Shown piece by piece: positions 44,521 to 53,982 of a stretch of 64,000 bases of DNA. The position numbers and the translations under genes are program-made. Below the pieces are notes generated by a model. It saw only the letters and a program-made list of their open reading frames with translations. It did not search any database and was not told the DNA's origin. How positions within the stretch are numbered: position 1 is the first letter of the stretch; each line of letters begins with the position of its first letter. The stretch covers positions 1 to 64,000 of the forward strand of contig DASP01000007.1 of assembly GCA_002503825.1 (NCBI GenBank), given 5' to 3'. This DNA comes from Methanoregulaceae archaeon UBA467. GTDB lineage: Archaea > Halobacteriota > Methanomicrobia > Methanomicrobiales > Methanospirillaceae.

Positions 44521-46122
44521 TCACATCTGGATGGTATTTTCCCATGAGCGGACAAGCGCCACCAGGTCTTCGGGCCGTTCATCGATCACCTCAACCGCCC
44601 CGATATACACCATCCCTGAATTCCCGTCAATAGTAATGATCTCTCCTTCACGCAGTTCCTGCCCGCCGAGGTAACAGCGGTGACGGCTTGCATTAATTTC
44701 GAGGGTCGAACAGTTCACAACGCAGATTTTACCCATCTGGCGTGCAACAACTGCTGCATGGGATGTCCGTGCACCCCGTGCGGTCAGTATTCCACGTGCA
44801 ACATTTATCCCGGGGAGGTCATCAGGGGAGGCGGTCTCCCTGACCAGTATCGTGTCGCTGCCTGATTTCGCCTCTGTCTCCGCACGCTGGCTTGACAATA
44901 CAATTTTTCCCGATGCAACACCGCTTGATGCAGGAATGCCGATGGCAACCGGATAATCTTTTGATTTCACTCTTTGCAGGGTAATCGCATCAATATCTAT
45001 GTCCCTGATCATGTACATCACATCGGCAGGGGATATGATTCCTTCCTGGCACATATTTACGGCTATTTTCAGTGCCGCATAGGGTGAACGCTTGCCTGAA
45101 CGGGTCTGGAGGAGGTATAGTTCCCCTTCCTGAACGGTAAATTCAATGTCCTGCATGTCACGAAAATGCATCTCAAGCTTTTTGGCAGTTTTCCTCAGTT
45201 CTTCAAATGTGCCGGGCATCGCAGAGCTCAGTTCCTTCTGCGTCGTGGCAGACTGGTCCCCTGATACAACATCTTCCCCCTGCGCCCCGAATTTAAAGTC
45301 CACAACAAGTTCGTTGTCTCCCTGCCACGGGTTCCGGGTAAAGGCAACCCCCGCTCCCGAATGAGACCCCATGTTGCCAAATACCATGGCCTGGACGGTA
45401 ACCCCGGTCCCCCGTGCCTCCCCGACAGTGTGAATTTTTCGGAACGCCTCGGCTCTCGGGTTATGCCATGATTTAATGACTCCTTCCACTGCAAGGATGA
45501 GCTGTTCATATACATCTTCAGGGAAACGTCGCCCGGTTCCTGTAAAAAAAACACGCTCATATTCTGAAACAAGTTCTTTTAAGCTTCCCGAATCAAGTTC
45601 CACTTCATCGGGAACCGCTTCCTGCTTCATTTTTTCCAGGAGGAGCGACTGGAAGACCGCCGGGTCCTGTCCGAAAACGATCTCCCCGAAATTCTGCATG
45701 AACCTCCGGTAGGTGTCCCATGCAAACCGTGGGTTCCCGGTCAGAAAAATCAGCCCGCGAAGGGTCTCCCTGTTCAATCCCACGTTGAGGAGGGTATCCA
45801 TGATACCCGGCATCGACACGGGTGCACCTGACCGGACAGATATAAGGAGTGGCCGGCGGCTGCTTCCAAACCCTGACCCCGTCGCTTTTTCGATGAATGC
45901 GATATTTTTGTTCAGCAAATCAGGGAGATATTCCGGTATTTTTTTCCCGTTATTATAATAATCTTCACATACGCAGACATTAAGGGAAAAACCGGGAGGT
46001 ACTGGTATCCCGAGCCCTGCCATCGTGGCAAGCCCTTCTGCCTTGTTCCCGAACTCTTCAGCCGGTGCTTCTTCAAAGAGGTCAGGTCCGAATTTTATAA
46101 TATATCGCACGGGTCTGCTCAT
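44521..46122 (-). CDS. PPDK-like phosphotransferase: ATP-grasp and phospho-His domains only
   Basis: 533 residues from ATG 46122 (AGGTGGCTGAA before it; an in-frame GTG at 46131 is possible). Residues ~5-345 match the pyruvate phosphate dikinase ATP-grasp domain (SVRSGAPVSMPGIMDTLLN, GNPRFAWDTYRRFMQNFG, ending YLLQTRSGKRSPYAA). Residues ~410-520 form the swivelling phospho-His domain with catalytic His in TSHAAVVAR. The PEP/pyruvate TIM barrel of normal ~870-residue PPDK is missing, and the stop codon is natural. It could phosphorylate a different acceptor. Directly follows the DUF47 gene, so they form an operon. Confidence 0.87.
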   Translation of the reverse strand: MSRPVRYIIKFGPDLFEEAPAEEFGNKAEGLATMAGLGIPVPPGFSLNVCVCEDYYNNGKKIPEYLPDLLNKNIAFIEKATGSGFGSSRRPLLISVRSGAPVSMPGIMDTLLNVGLNRETLRGLIFLTGNPRFAWDTYRRFMQNFGEIVFGQDPAVFQSLLLEKMKQEAVPDEVELDSGSLKELVSEYERVFFTGTGRRFPEDVYEQLILAVEGVIKSWHNPRAEAFRKIHTVGEARGTGVTVQAMVFGNMGSHSGAGVAFTRNPWQGDNELVVDFKFGAQGEDVVSGDQSATTQKELSSAMPGTFEELRKTAKKLEMHFRDMQDIEFTVQEGELYLLQTRSGKRSPYAALKIAVNMCQEGIISPADVMYMIRDIDIDAITLQRVKSKDYPVAIGIPASSGVASGKIVLSSQRAETEAKSGSDTILVRETASPDDLPGINVARGILTARGARTSHAAVVARQMGKICVVNCSTLEINASRHRCYLGGQELREGEIITIDGNSGMVYIGAVEVIDERPEDLVALVRSWENTIQM

Positions 46123-46131
46123 TTCAGCCAC

Positions 46132-48075
46132 CTAACGGTTCATCTCTTCGATTATGGTATCCCTGAGCCTGTATGCGGCCTTCATGAGGGAATTGGTGGA
46201 TTCCTCGATGGTCCGTGTAAGCTCAAAATAGACCTGCAACTCCTTGTAATCCGTGGATTCCACTAAAATGACCTTCTGTGAACGGCGTAGCGCTTCATCA
46301 CATTCCCGTTCGAGGCTTACAACACGGTCAACAGCACGCAGGAAATCCTGCATCTCGTCCCTGCTGTACCCCTTCTGGATATACTGCGATGCAATAAGTG
46401 CCCTGAGAAATTCCTGGCTTCCTTTCACAGAGATGTCAGCCATTGCAACAAGCTCGTTATTGATTCCCTTCGAAGAGGTCATGCCCGGTATGAGGGTGGT
46501 GAAAAAGGACGCCTCCTCGAGAAAATCAAGTGCATCATCAGCGATATTAATTAATTCGGCAAAAAATTCTGCCGCTTCAATCCGCCGGGAAAGTGATCTG
46601 ACGCTGTTGACCCGTGCATCGGCCTCCGTCTCCCACTTTTTTGCCCTTTTTGCACTTCTCACGATGAAATCCCCGTCTTCACCGCGTTGTATGTTGATCA
46701 GGGAATCGCGAACGACGGTGGCAACTTCGATGATAAGGGTTGCATGCTCTTCGCATATCTCCATCAGCCCTTCATTGGCAGACCGGAAATACCTGAGTAA
46801 CTCGGTTTTCATCTCGTCCTGTATGAGCAGACGGGACTGGTTTGCGAGCATGCCGGTCGCAGCTGTGCGAAAGACCCACTGGAAATATTCAATGGTCTTC
46901 TCCCTCCCAAGGATCTGGTGCAGGGGCTCCCCGTAGCGTATCGGGACTTTTGCTGCCAGCTCGAGTGCATCATAAATGATCCTTTCGCCACCGAGAAGGA
47001 GAAACGCCATATGCCCGTATTCCTTATCTGCAGCCCATTTCAATAGCGAAATGCTGTCTTTATTCAGCAGGAAGTTACGCAGCCTCTTTCTGGCACGGTT
47101 CCAGTCGATCAAAAAGACCAGCCTGGAGCCGAGATGTTCAAGGAACGCTTCGAGATCTTTTCGTCCTGATGCCGTGTATTTCCCGACCGCAAGGTGGTAG
47201 ACATTTTTTTCAAATTCATCGGTCGCACGCCGGGAGAGCGTGTCCTCCCACCTGACATTCCATGTATCAGACAGGCCGATAAAGAACTGCAGGCGTGGCA
47301 TGTGGATGTCGGTATAGATGACAGATACGGTCGGGTCCTCGACATTGATCACCATGACATGGGCATCCGTCATCCCGATATCGTTTTGTATCACCAGTTT
47401 CGGACCGTTTCGTGTCGCGGTCGTCCCAAGACCGGGATGATCGAATTTTAAAGGTTTCGTCCTTAAAAGTCCCTTCATAAACGCCCTGACAAGGTTCCGG
47501 TCTTCATCGTCAAGCAGGTACGTCATTGCCCCGTCGATAACCTCGCTTGATAAATCCCCCTGCAGGCGGTTGAGTGCCCGGTGCAGGTCCATCACAAGAA
47601 GGTGCAGACTGTCTCCCTCTTCAGGATTTCCTGAGGTTATTATCTGGATTGTCGAATCCCTGACCAGATCGTCCTCGTCGGACGGGATATTTTCAATAAG
47701 GGATGAAAGACGCCTGTTAAATACTTCATCCCCGTCCCTGGCCCCCGTAACAACCGGCAGTGACATCTCGTTCATACATTTTTTTATTTCAGAGAAGATT
47801 TTGTCTGCATGTGGCACCCTGTATATTCCCGGTGAGATCTCGGTTGAATCCGGCACTACCTGGTCAAAATCAATGTTATCGATACCTGAAGTCTCCCGTT
47901 CCTCGCGTAAATTCGGTAACTCCCGCTGGGGATTTTTTACGCGTGACTGTACGGTCTGCAGGAGAGTGAAAAAATACTTTATCCGGTCATTTGCCGCAAG
48001 TGCATTATTCACAAGGACAGGAAGAATAAGTTCCTCCTCACCGAGTTCCTTGATTATGGTCTCTTTTGTGGTCAT
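46132..48075 (-). CDS. DUF47/PhoU-like protein with large unknown N-terminal region
   Basis: 647 residues. The C-terminal ~220 residues resemble PhoU-related DUF47 (helical bundle; FAELINIADDALDFLEEASF). The N-terminal ~420 residues are not recognised, but contain a central alpha/beta region (HVMVINVEDPTVSVIYTDIHM). Usual DUF47 proteins are ~210 residues and accompany Pit-type phosphate transporters; no Pit gene is present here. Instead the next gene is the truncated PPDK, starting just after the stop, so the pair probably work together. Coupling to phosphate or phosphoryl transfer is inferred. Confidence 0.72.
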   Translation of the reverse strand: MTTKETIIKELGEEELILPVLVNNALAANDRIKYFFTLLQTVQSRVKNPQRELPNLREERETSGIDNIDFDQVVPDSTEISPGIYRVPHADKIFSEIKKCMNEMSLPVVTGARDGDEVFNRRLSSLIENIPSDEDDLVRDSTIQIITSGNPEEGDSLHLLVMDLHRALNRLQGDLSSEVIDGAMTYLLDDEDRNLVRAFMKGLLRTKPLKFDHPGLGTTATRNGPKLVIQNDIGMTDAHVMVINVEDPTVSVIYTDIHMPRLQFFIGLSDTWNVRWEDTLSRRATDEFEKNVYHLAVGKYTASGRKDLEAFLEHLGSRLVFLIDWNRARKRLRNFLLNKDSISLLKWAADKEYGHMAFLLLGGERIIYDALELAAKVPIRYGEPLHQILGREKTIEYFQWVFRTAATGMLANQSRLLIQDEMKTELLRYFRSANEGLMEICEEHATLIIEVATVVRDSLINIQRGEDGDFIVRSAKRAKKWETEADARVNSVRSLSRRIEAAEFFAELINIADDALDFLEEASFFTTLIPGMTSSKGINNELVAMADISVKGSQEFLRALIASQYIQKGYSRDEMQDFLRAVDRVVSLERECDEALRRSQKVILVESTDYKELQVYFELTRTIEESTNSLMKAAYRLRDTIIEEMNR

Positions 48076-48352
48076 CTGTCTTCCCTGGTCCGGTATTTGA
48101 CGGCTCCATGCCGTTGGGTGTGCATTAAAGGATATTAATGCATGAACCCTTCACACTCTACATCATTCTCCATTCATTTAGAATTTATCACTGTACGTCT
48201 CTATAGATCCTGATTTCGCCATTACATCCATTTGTTCTCATGAGAGGGTACGAGGATTCTCCGGCTGGTCAGGAATACATAACTGTCATCTTTATACGTC
48301 ATCAGCCAGTGATGGATCAGGTGTAGAACCGCGAAATACCGGGAGGTGCTGA

Positions 48353-49900
48353 ATGCCCGTGGAAACAATACATGGAAACACAAAGATTCGTCAGATCGAG
48401 GGTGATGTGGGCCCGCTTTCAACAGTACAGAAGATCCTGCTTACCACTGACGGCTCGGTGACAACACTTCTCGAGGCATTTTGCAGCGAGAAGATGGCCA
48501 TTTCAACATTATTGCAGGAGATAGTGCCTGCAGACAGCAGACAGAAGGAAATCCTGGACCTCCCTGATGGAGGAGCGGTCAATTTCAGGGTCGTAAATAT
48601 AAAAAATGCACGAACTCATGAGGTCCTCCTCCATGCAGTATCGGAAACCCCGGTCTCGCGGCTTGAGCCGGAATGGCAGCAGGACCTTTTGCGTGCCGAT
48701 ATTCCTATCGGAAGAATACTCGCCGGCCACAGGATCGAGGCACGGAGGGAGCTTCTTGATATCGTCCTTGTGCGTGCAGATGGGGAAATGAGCAGGACGT
48801 TCCGGATCCCCCCGGGAGAATTTCTTCTCACCCGCACATACCGTATTATCCACCGGGGAGCTCCCCTGATGAACATCCGGGAGACATTCCCGCTCAGGTC
48901 ATTCACCCGTAATGCAGGGGTGCTTGTAAAGGCGCCTGCCCGTATTCACCTCGGCCTGATAGATCTTCACGGAGGTCTCGCACGTGTGGACGGTGGAATG
49001 GGAATTGCACTTTCACATCCGTCTACTATTGTCGAGGCACGTTTTGCCGCTCGTGTAACCGTCCGGGGAGGGGACCCGGAAATGAACCGGCGCGCTTTGG
49101 AATCGGTAAATGCAGTACTTGCATTCCGCGGTGTCTCTGCCGGGGCTCTTATTACGATCCACCAGTCATTACCTGCTCATTCCGGACTGGGTGCGGGGAC
49201 GTCGCTGGCACTCGCTGCAGCACGGGCGGTAACCGGGCTTTACCAGATCGATATGACCCCGGGTGAGATTGCGAGGATTACCGGGAGGGGAGGGACCTCG
49301 GGAATAGGCACCGGTGCATTTGAACACGGAGGATTCCTGGTTGATGGCGGACATTATTTCGGGAAAACACAGGAAAAAAAGGAATTCTTACCCTCCTCGT
49401 CGTCACGTGGTGTGCCGCCACCTCCTGTTACGGCCAGGCACCCGTTCCCGGAAGAATGGAAGATCCTGCTGGTCATCCCCGACCTCTTGTCGAAGGTGAA
49501 AGGCCGTGCTGAAATGGATATATTTTCACGATACTGCCCTGTCCCTGAAGACGAGGTGGGATCATTATGCAGGGAAATGCTTATGCGCATATTACCGGGT
49601 ATTGCAAATCATGACCTCGATCTCTTTTCTCAAGGGATAAACGAGGCACAAAACCTTGGATTCAAAAAAGTGGAGATCTCGCTGCAGGAGCGGATAATTC
49701 CTGACCTGATTCAGTCCCTGCGTTCCGCCGGGGCTCCCTGTGCGGGAATGAGCTCGTTTGGTCCTGCGGTATTTGCCATTACTGATTCATCCACGGCTCC
49801 GCTTGAACGGGCCGCACGGGAAACCCTTGGCGGGACGGCGGCGTCTGTTATTACTACCACCGCTGACAACCATGGGGCGTATATCAGGAATACAGACTAA
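48353..49900 (+). CDS. Fusion: chorismate lyase-like (DUF98) domain + beta-RFA-P synthase (methanopterin)
   Basis: 515 residues. Residues ~1-180 belong to the DUF98/chorismate-lyase-like family (GDVGPLSTVQKILLTTDGSV, EFLLTRTYRIIHRG). Residues ~190-515 are 4-(beta-D-ribofuranosyl)aminobenzene 5'-phosphate synthase of the GHMP-kinase superfamily (VKAPARIHLGLIDLHGGLAR; LPAHSGLGAGTSLALAAARA; GRGGTSGIGTGAFEHGGFLVDGG). The fusion would link making the aromatic acid to its condensation with PRPP in tetrahydromethanopterin synthesis. GGAGGTGCTGAATG gives a clear start. A single stop-free frame shows this is not an annotation artefact. Confidence 0.87.
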   Translation: MPVETIHGNTKIRQIEGDVGPLSTVQKILLTTDGSVTTLLEAFCSEKMAISTLLQEIVPADSRQKEILDLPDGGAVNFRVVNIKNARTHEVLLHAVSETPVSRLEPEWQQDLLRADIPIGRILAGHRIEARRELLDIVLVRADGEMSRTFRIPPGEFLLTRTYRIIHRGAPLMNIRETFPLRSFTRNAGVLVKAPARIHLGLIDLHGGLARVDGGMGIALSHPSTIVEARFAARVTVRGGDPEMNRRALESVNAVLAFRGVSAGALITIHQSLPAHSGLGAGTSLALAAARAVTGLYQIDMTPGEIARITGRGGTSGIGTGAFEHGGFLVDGGHYFGKTQEKKEFLPSSSSRGVPPPPVTARHPFPEEWKILLVIPDLLSKVKGRAEMDIFSRYCPVPEDEVGSLCREMLMRILPGIANHDLDLFSQGINEAQNLGFKKVEISLQERIIPDLIQSLRSAGAPCAGMSSFGPAVFAITDSSTAPLERAARETLGGTAASVITTTADNHGAYIRNTD

Positions 49901-49990
49901 TCCTTATCTTTTTACAGGCGCCAGGTTTCCCTGCGGAGCCCGCCTTATAATGGACTCATACGTACAATAAATAGCACACCTGTGCATCAA

Positions 49991-50002
49991 TGTATATATA
50001 AG
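49991..50002 (+). promoter_or_regulatory. TATA box of the trp operon
   Basis: TGTATATATAAG, predicting transcription start near 50025 and a leader of ~110 bases before trpE. The leader holds a small hairpin, CCGGA-CGTTA-TCCGG (50056-50070). No clear attenuator or TRP box was recognised. Confidence 0.5.
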
Positions 50003-50137
50003 AGCATAACATATGATCTGTATGACCTTTGATACGGGCCATACTGATTTACACGCCGGACGTTATCCGGATTCATTATCCGTGGTGATGCCGGTGGACT
50101 GGTAGAACGCGGCACAGCTCGTGATGCCGCATTCACC

Positions 50138-51625
50138 ATGACCGGAGACGATTTTTTATCTCTTGTACAGGGAGAGAAAAGACCGGTAATTGTCCCGCTC
50201 TGCCTTGAAATGCCACTGCCCTCGCTATCTCCCCCGGATTTCTTCGCAGGCCTCTCACCATTATCAGGATACCTTCTTGAATCCATGGAAGGACCTTTGA
50301 GGGATGCCCGGTATTCATTCATTGGCTTAAACCCGGAACTGGTCTTTTCAATAGGAAAAACAGTTCATTGCGAAGGAAATGAAGAATTAGCACACTTATT
50401 TTCAAATATTTCGGGACATGACCCTGTCGGGTGCATCAAGGATATCCTTGGGCGCCTTGTGGTAAAAGGCCCCCCGGTTCCGGGATTTTCCGGGGGGCTG
50501 GCCGGATACTGCACCTATGAACTCGCAGGCGCCCTTGAGCCCGCACTCGGGCCTCTGAAAACAGGTACCCTCCCGATGGCCCGGTTTATGCTGTCGCGGG
50601 AGTGTATTGCTTTTGATCACCTGGCAGGTGTGCTCCGCATCATCTGCAATGCACTGGTAACAGGGGCATCAGATCCCTGCGATGAATACATCCGCTGCCA
50701 TGAAAAAATTCTCGACCTGCGAAACAGGATGCAGGCAATTGAGTCCGGCGGTCCCAGGAAAGAGAGCCCCGCTTCCATGGTCAGCCCGGAACGTACCCGT
50801 TCAAATCTGAACCAGCAGGAATTCACCGGCATGGTGGAGCGGGTTCAGGAACATATCAGGGCAGGGGACATTTTTCAGGCGGTCGTCTCCAGGAGAATTG
50901 ACTGTGAATTTGATGGAGATCCGTTTGCCATATACCGATCCCTCCGCAGGATAAATCCCAGCCCCTATATGTATTACTTTAATTTTGGGGATATGCAGGT
51001 TATCGGCTCGTCTCCCGAGATGCTTGTCAGAGTGGACGGGCGGCAGGTGACAACAGTTCCTATCGCAGGGACACGCCCGCGGGGGGAGACCCCGGCAGAA
51101 GACAGGGAATTAGAGGAGGCACTTCTTGGAGACGAGAAGGAGAGGGCCGAACATACAATGCTGGTCGACCTGGCGAGAAATGACGTGGGACGGGTGTGCA
51201 GGTTCGGGTCGGTCAGTGTTGATCAATTCATGGCAGTGGAGAAATTCTCACACGTGCAGCATATCGTGTCCACGGTGAACGGTGAATTGAAGGAGTCCCT
51301 CCACCCATGTGAAGCGTTCTCGTCGTGTTTCCCTGCGGGAACGGTAACCGGGGCGCCGAAGATACGGGCCATGCAGATTATCAGCGAACTTGAGCCGGCC
51401 GGAAGAGACATCTATGCAGGTGCCGTCGGTTTTATCGGCTTTGATCTGAACCTTGAATTCGCCATCGCCATCAGGACGGTCGTTGTCAGGGACGGGCTCG
51501 CCTCTCTTCAGGTCGGTGCGGGCATCGTTGCAGATTCGGTCGCGGCAAGGGAATTTGAGGAGACTGAGCAGAAAGCAGGAGCCATGATCAAAGCACTTGC
51601 AGCGGCAGGGAGTGAAGGTCAATGA
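50138..51625 (+). CDS. trpE: Anthranilate synthase component I
   Basis: 495 residues. Chorismate-binding motifs are intact: PIAGTRPRGETPAEDRELE, LLGDEKERAEHTMLVDLARND, CFPAGTVTGAPKIRAMQII and DIYAGAVGFIGFD. An N-terminal tryptophan-binding motif LLESMEG (~45-51) suggests feedback inhibition by tryptophan. It makes anthranilate from chorismate with ammonia from TrpG. First gene of the trp operon; its stop overlaps trpG (ATGA). Confidence 0.96.
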   Translation: MTGDDFLSLVQGEKRPVIVPLCLEMPLPSLSPPDFFAGLSPLSGYLLESMEGPLRDARYSFIGLNPELVFSIGKTVHCEGNEELAHLFSNISGHDPVGCIKDILGRLVVKGPPVPGFSGGLAGYCTYELAGALEPALGPLKTGTLPMARFMLSRECIAFDHLAGVLRIICNALVTGASDPCDEYIRCHEKILDLRNRMQAIESGGPRKESPASMVSPERTRSNLNQQEFTGMVERVQEHIRAGDIFQAVVSRRIDCEFDGDPFAIYRSLRRINPSPYMYYFNFGDMQVIGSSPEMLVRVDGRQVTTVPIAGTRPRGETPAEDRELEEALLGDEKERAEHTMLVDLARNDVGRVCRFGSVSVDQFMAVEKFSHVQHIVSTVNGELKESLHPCEAFSSCFPAGTVTGAPKIRAMQIISELEPAGRDIYAGAVGFIGFDLNLEFAIAIRTVVVRDGLASLQVGAGIVADSVAAREFEETEQKAGAMIKALAAAGSEGQ

Positions 51626-52203
51626 AGGTCCTTGTCATCGACTGCCACGACAGCTTCACCTATAACCTTGTCCAGCAGGTCGGTTCACTCGGGGCCGAAC
51701 CGGTCGTCGTTACCTGTGACACCCCGTATCAGGCACTCCGCGATATGGTCTTCGACAGGATTATTCTCTCACCCGGACCGGGTAAACCGGATGATTCAGG
51801 ACTCTGCCTCGAGGTGCTGGAGAAATTAAGCCCGGAGATCCCGACACTCGGCGTATGCCTCGGGCACCAGGCGATCTGCCAGGTCTGTGGCGGAGTCATC
51901 CGGAGGGCGGAACACCTTGTTCACGGGAAGACAAACCGGGTTTTACATGACGGCCGCGGGATCTTTCTGGGGTTGCCGAACCCGTTCACTGCCGGCCGGT
52001 ATCATTCGCTGGTGGCAGATCGCGGGTCCTTACCGCCAGACCTGAAAGTCTGCGCAGAAAGTCTGGATGACGGCAGTATTATGGGGGTCCGTCATACCCG
52101 TTACCCGGTTACCGGCGTGCAGTTTCACCCCGAGAGTATCCTCACTCCTGACGGGGGTATGCTCATTGCACGGTTCCTTTCCCGGACCAGGGGTCTCCCA
52201 TGA
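51622..52203 (+). CDS. trpG: Anthranilate synthase glutaminase subunit
   Basis: 193 residues, class I glutamine amidotransferase. Catalytic Cys in GVCLGHQAI (~residue 80) and His-Glu in QFHPESI (~173-179); N-terminal LVIDCHDSFTYNLVQ. It supplies ammonia to TrpE. Overlaps trpE by 4 bases and trpD by 4 bases (ATGATG). Confidence 0.96.
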   Translation: MKVLVIDCHDSFTYNLVQQVGSLGAEPVVVTCDTPYQALRDMVFDRIILSPGPGKPDDSGLCLEVLEKLSPEIPTLGVCLGHQAICQVCGGVIRRAEHLVHGKTNRVLHDGRGIFLGLPNPFTAGRYHSLVADRGSLPPDLKVCAESLDDGSIMGVRHTRYPVTGVQFHPESILTPDGGMLIARFLSRTRGLP

Positions 52204-53225
52204 TGCAGGAGATCATTTCAAGGATTACCTCAGGTGAAGACCTTGTTCCGGACCAGGCGTACCAGGTGATGAGATCTATCATGACAGGGTCTGCCACCCC
52301 TGCACAGGTTGGCGCTTTCCTGGCAGCCATGAGGTTAAAAGGAGAGTCTTTCCAGGAGTTGCTCGCATGTGCCCGTGTCATGCAGGAATATGTAGTCCCC
52401 ATTCCGGCAGTCGCCGGATCAAACAGGCTTGTTGATACCTGCGGGACGGGCGGGGACGGCACCGGCAGTTTCAATATCAGCACCGCGTCCGCGCTTGTCA
52501 CGGCCGGGGCAGGAGTGCCAGTGGTCAAACATGGAAACAGGGGCGTGAGCAGCAGGTGTGGATCAGCAGATGTCATGAAGGCCCTCGGGGTTACCATTGA
52601 GATCACTCCTGTGCATGCAACAAAGGTACTGCAACGGGCCGGAATGGTCTTTCTCTATGCTCCGCTCTATCACCCCGCAATGTCAGGCGTGGCCGGCGTG
52701 AGGAGGGAACTTGGCATACGGACCATATTTAACCTTCTCGGACCGCTTTCAAATCCTGCAGGGGCCGGCGTCCGCCTGCTCGGCGTATACGATCCCGCGC
52801 TCACAGAAAAAATAGCCCTTGTCCTCTCTGAACTGGGGGTTTACAGGGCGATGGTCGTCCATGGCGACGGGATGGACGAGATTTCGACAACGGGCCCTAC
52901 CAGGGTGACAGAACTGGACAATGGGGCAGTCAGGACATATATACTCCATTGCGAGGACTTCGGAATCCCGCCTGCAGTAAAAAGCGACCTCCTCGGGGGA
53001 AGTCCGGATGAGAACGCCGGGATAATACGGCGAGTGCTGGAGGGGGCAGCGTCTCCGGCACGGGATATCATCCTCCTCAATGCAGGGGCTGCGATATACC
53101 TTGGCGGGAAATCGGCGACACTGACCGATGGAATTCGTTGTGCCGCACGTTCGGTCGATTCCGGGAGGGCCCGGGCAGTCCTGGACTCACTTATCCGATA
53201 TACAGGGGAGAACGATGATACTTGA
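52200..53225 (+). CDS. trpD: Anthranilate phosphoribosyltransferase
   Basis: 341 residues. Conserved PRPP/anthranilate sites: DTCGTGGDGTGSFNIST (~80-96), VVKHGNRGVSSRCGSADV (~107-125), GVRRELGIRTIFNLLGPLSNP. It transfers phosphoribosyl to anthranilate. Start ATG 52200 overlaps trpG; the end overlaps trpC by 11 bases. Confidence 0.96.
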   Translation: MMQEIISRITSGEDLVPDQAYQVMRSIMTGSATPAQVGAFLAAMRLKGESFQELLACARVMQEYVVPIPAVAGSNRLVDTCGTGGDGTGSFNISTASALVTAGAGVPVVKHGNRGVSSRCGSADVMKALGVTIEITPVHATKVLQRAGMVFLYAPLYHPAMSGVAGVRRELGIRTIFNLLGPLSNPAGAGVRLLGVYDPALTEKIALVLSELGVYRAMVVHGDGMDEISTTGPTRVTELDNGAVRTYILHCEDFGIPPAVKSDLLGGSPDENAGIIRRVLEGAASPARDIILLNAGAAIYLGGKSATLTDGIRCAARSVDSGRARAVLDSLIRYTGENDDT

Positions 53226-53982
53226 CGAGATACTGACCCGCACGTCCCGGAGAGTTGCGGAAATGCCTGCCAGCCCGGGAGACTTTTCACGCGGCCCGCG
53301 GAGAAGTTTAAACGCTGCAATACTGGCAACAAACAATGTGTACCCCCACAAAAATGCCGTGATTGCCGAGTTGAAGTTCGCGTCCCCGTCGAGAGGCGTT
53401 ATCAGGACCCGTTCAGAGCCTGGAACCATCGCATGTGAACTGGCTGCAGGGGGATGTACTGCCCTTTCAGTACTTACCGAACCGGATTATTTCTGCGGTT
53501 CAGGAAATGACGTCATGATTGTACGGAATGCAGTTGATGTTCCTGTACTTCGCAAGGACTTCATCATCGACGAACGGCAGCTGGATGAAACACTCGCAAT
53601 GGGTGCAGATGCGGTCCTTTTACTGGCGGGAGTCCTGAAAGAGCGCCTGTCCCGGTTCGTCACCCGTTGTTACGAACTGGATATCGAGCCGCTTGTTGAG
53701 GTCAGGAGCAGGAAAGAAGTTGAATGTGCCCTGAAGACCGATGCACAACTTATCGGAATAAACAACCGGGATCTTGCGACCATGCAGGTCAGTATCAGGC
53801 CCACACTCATGCTCGGAAACCTGGTACGTAAAGAAGGGCGGGTTTTAGTCACCGAGAGCGGAATGCTCTGGCCATGCGACGTAAGGTGCCTGAAAAGATA
53901 CTGCGATGCATTCCTCATCGGTTCCGCACTCATGGGATCGGAACACCCGCGAAAAAAGCTGGAGGGATTTGTATACGCGTAA
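53215..53982 (+). CDS. trpC: Indole-3-glycerol-phosphate synthase
   Basis: 255 residues from ATG 53215 (MILDEILTRTSRR), with GGGGAGAACG before it; the upstream extension overlaps trpD and is not homologous. TIM-barrel motifs: AELKFASPSRG, VLRKDFIIDERQLDE, LIGINNRDL, VTESGM. Converts CdRP to indole-3-glycerol phosphate. The substrate CdRP is normally made by TrpF, whose gene is decayed directly downstream. Confidence 0.94.
   Translation: MILDEILTRTSRRVAEMPASPGDFSRGPRRSLNAAILATNNVYPHKNAVIAELKFASPSRGVIRTRSEPGTIACELAAGGCTALSVLTEPDYFCGSGNDVMIVRNAVDVPVLRKDFIIDERQLDETLAMGADAVLLLAGVLKERLSRFVTRCYELDIEPLVEVRSRKEVECALKTDAQLIGINNRDLATMQVSIRPTLMLGNLVRKEGRVLVTESGMLWPCDVRCLKRYCDAFLIGSALMGSEHPRKKLEGFVYA

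Noticed and set aside
50056..50070. Attenuator in the trp leader
   Set aside because: Only one short hairpin and no leader peptide with tryptophan codons; archaeal trp operons are usually controlled at the promoter.
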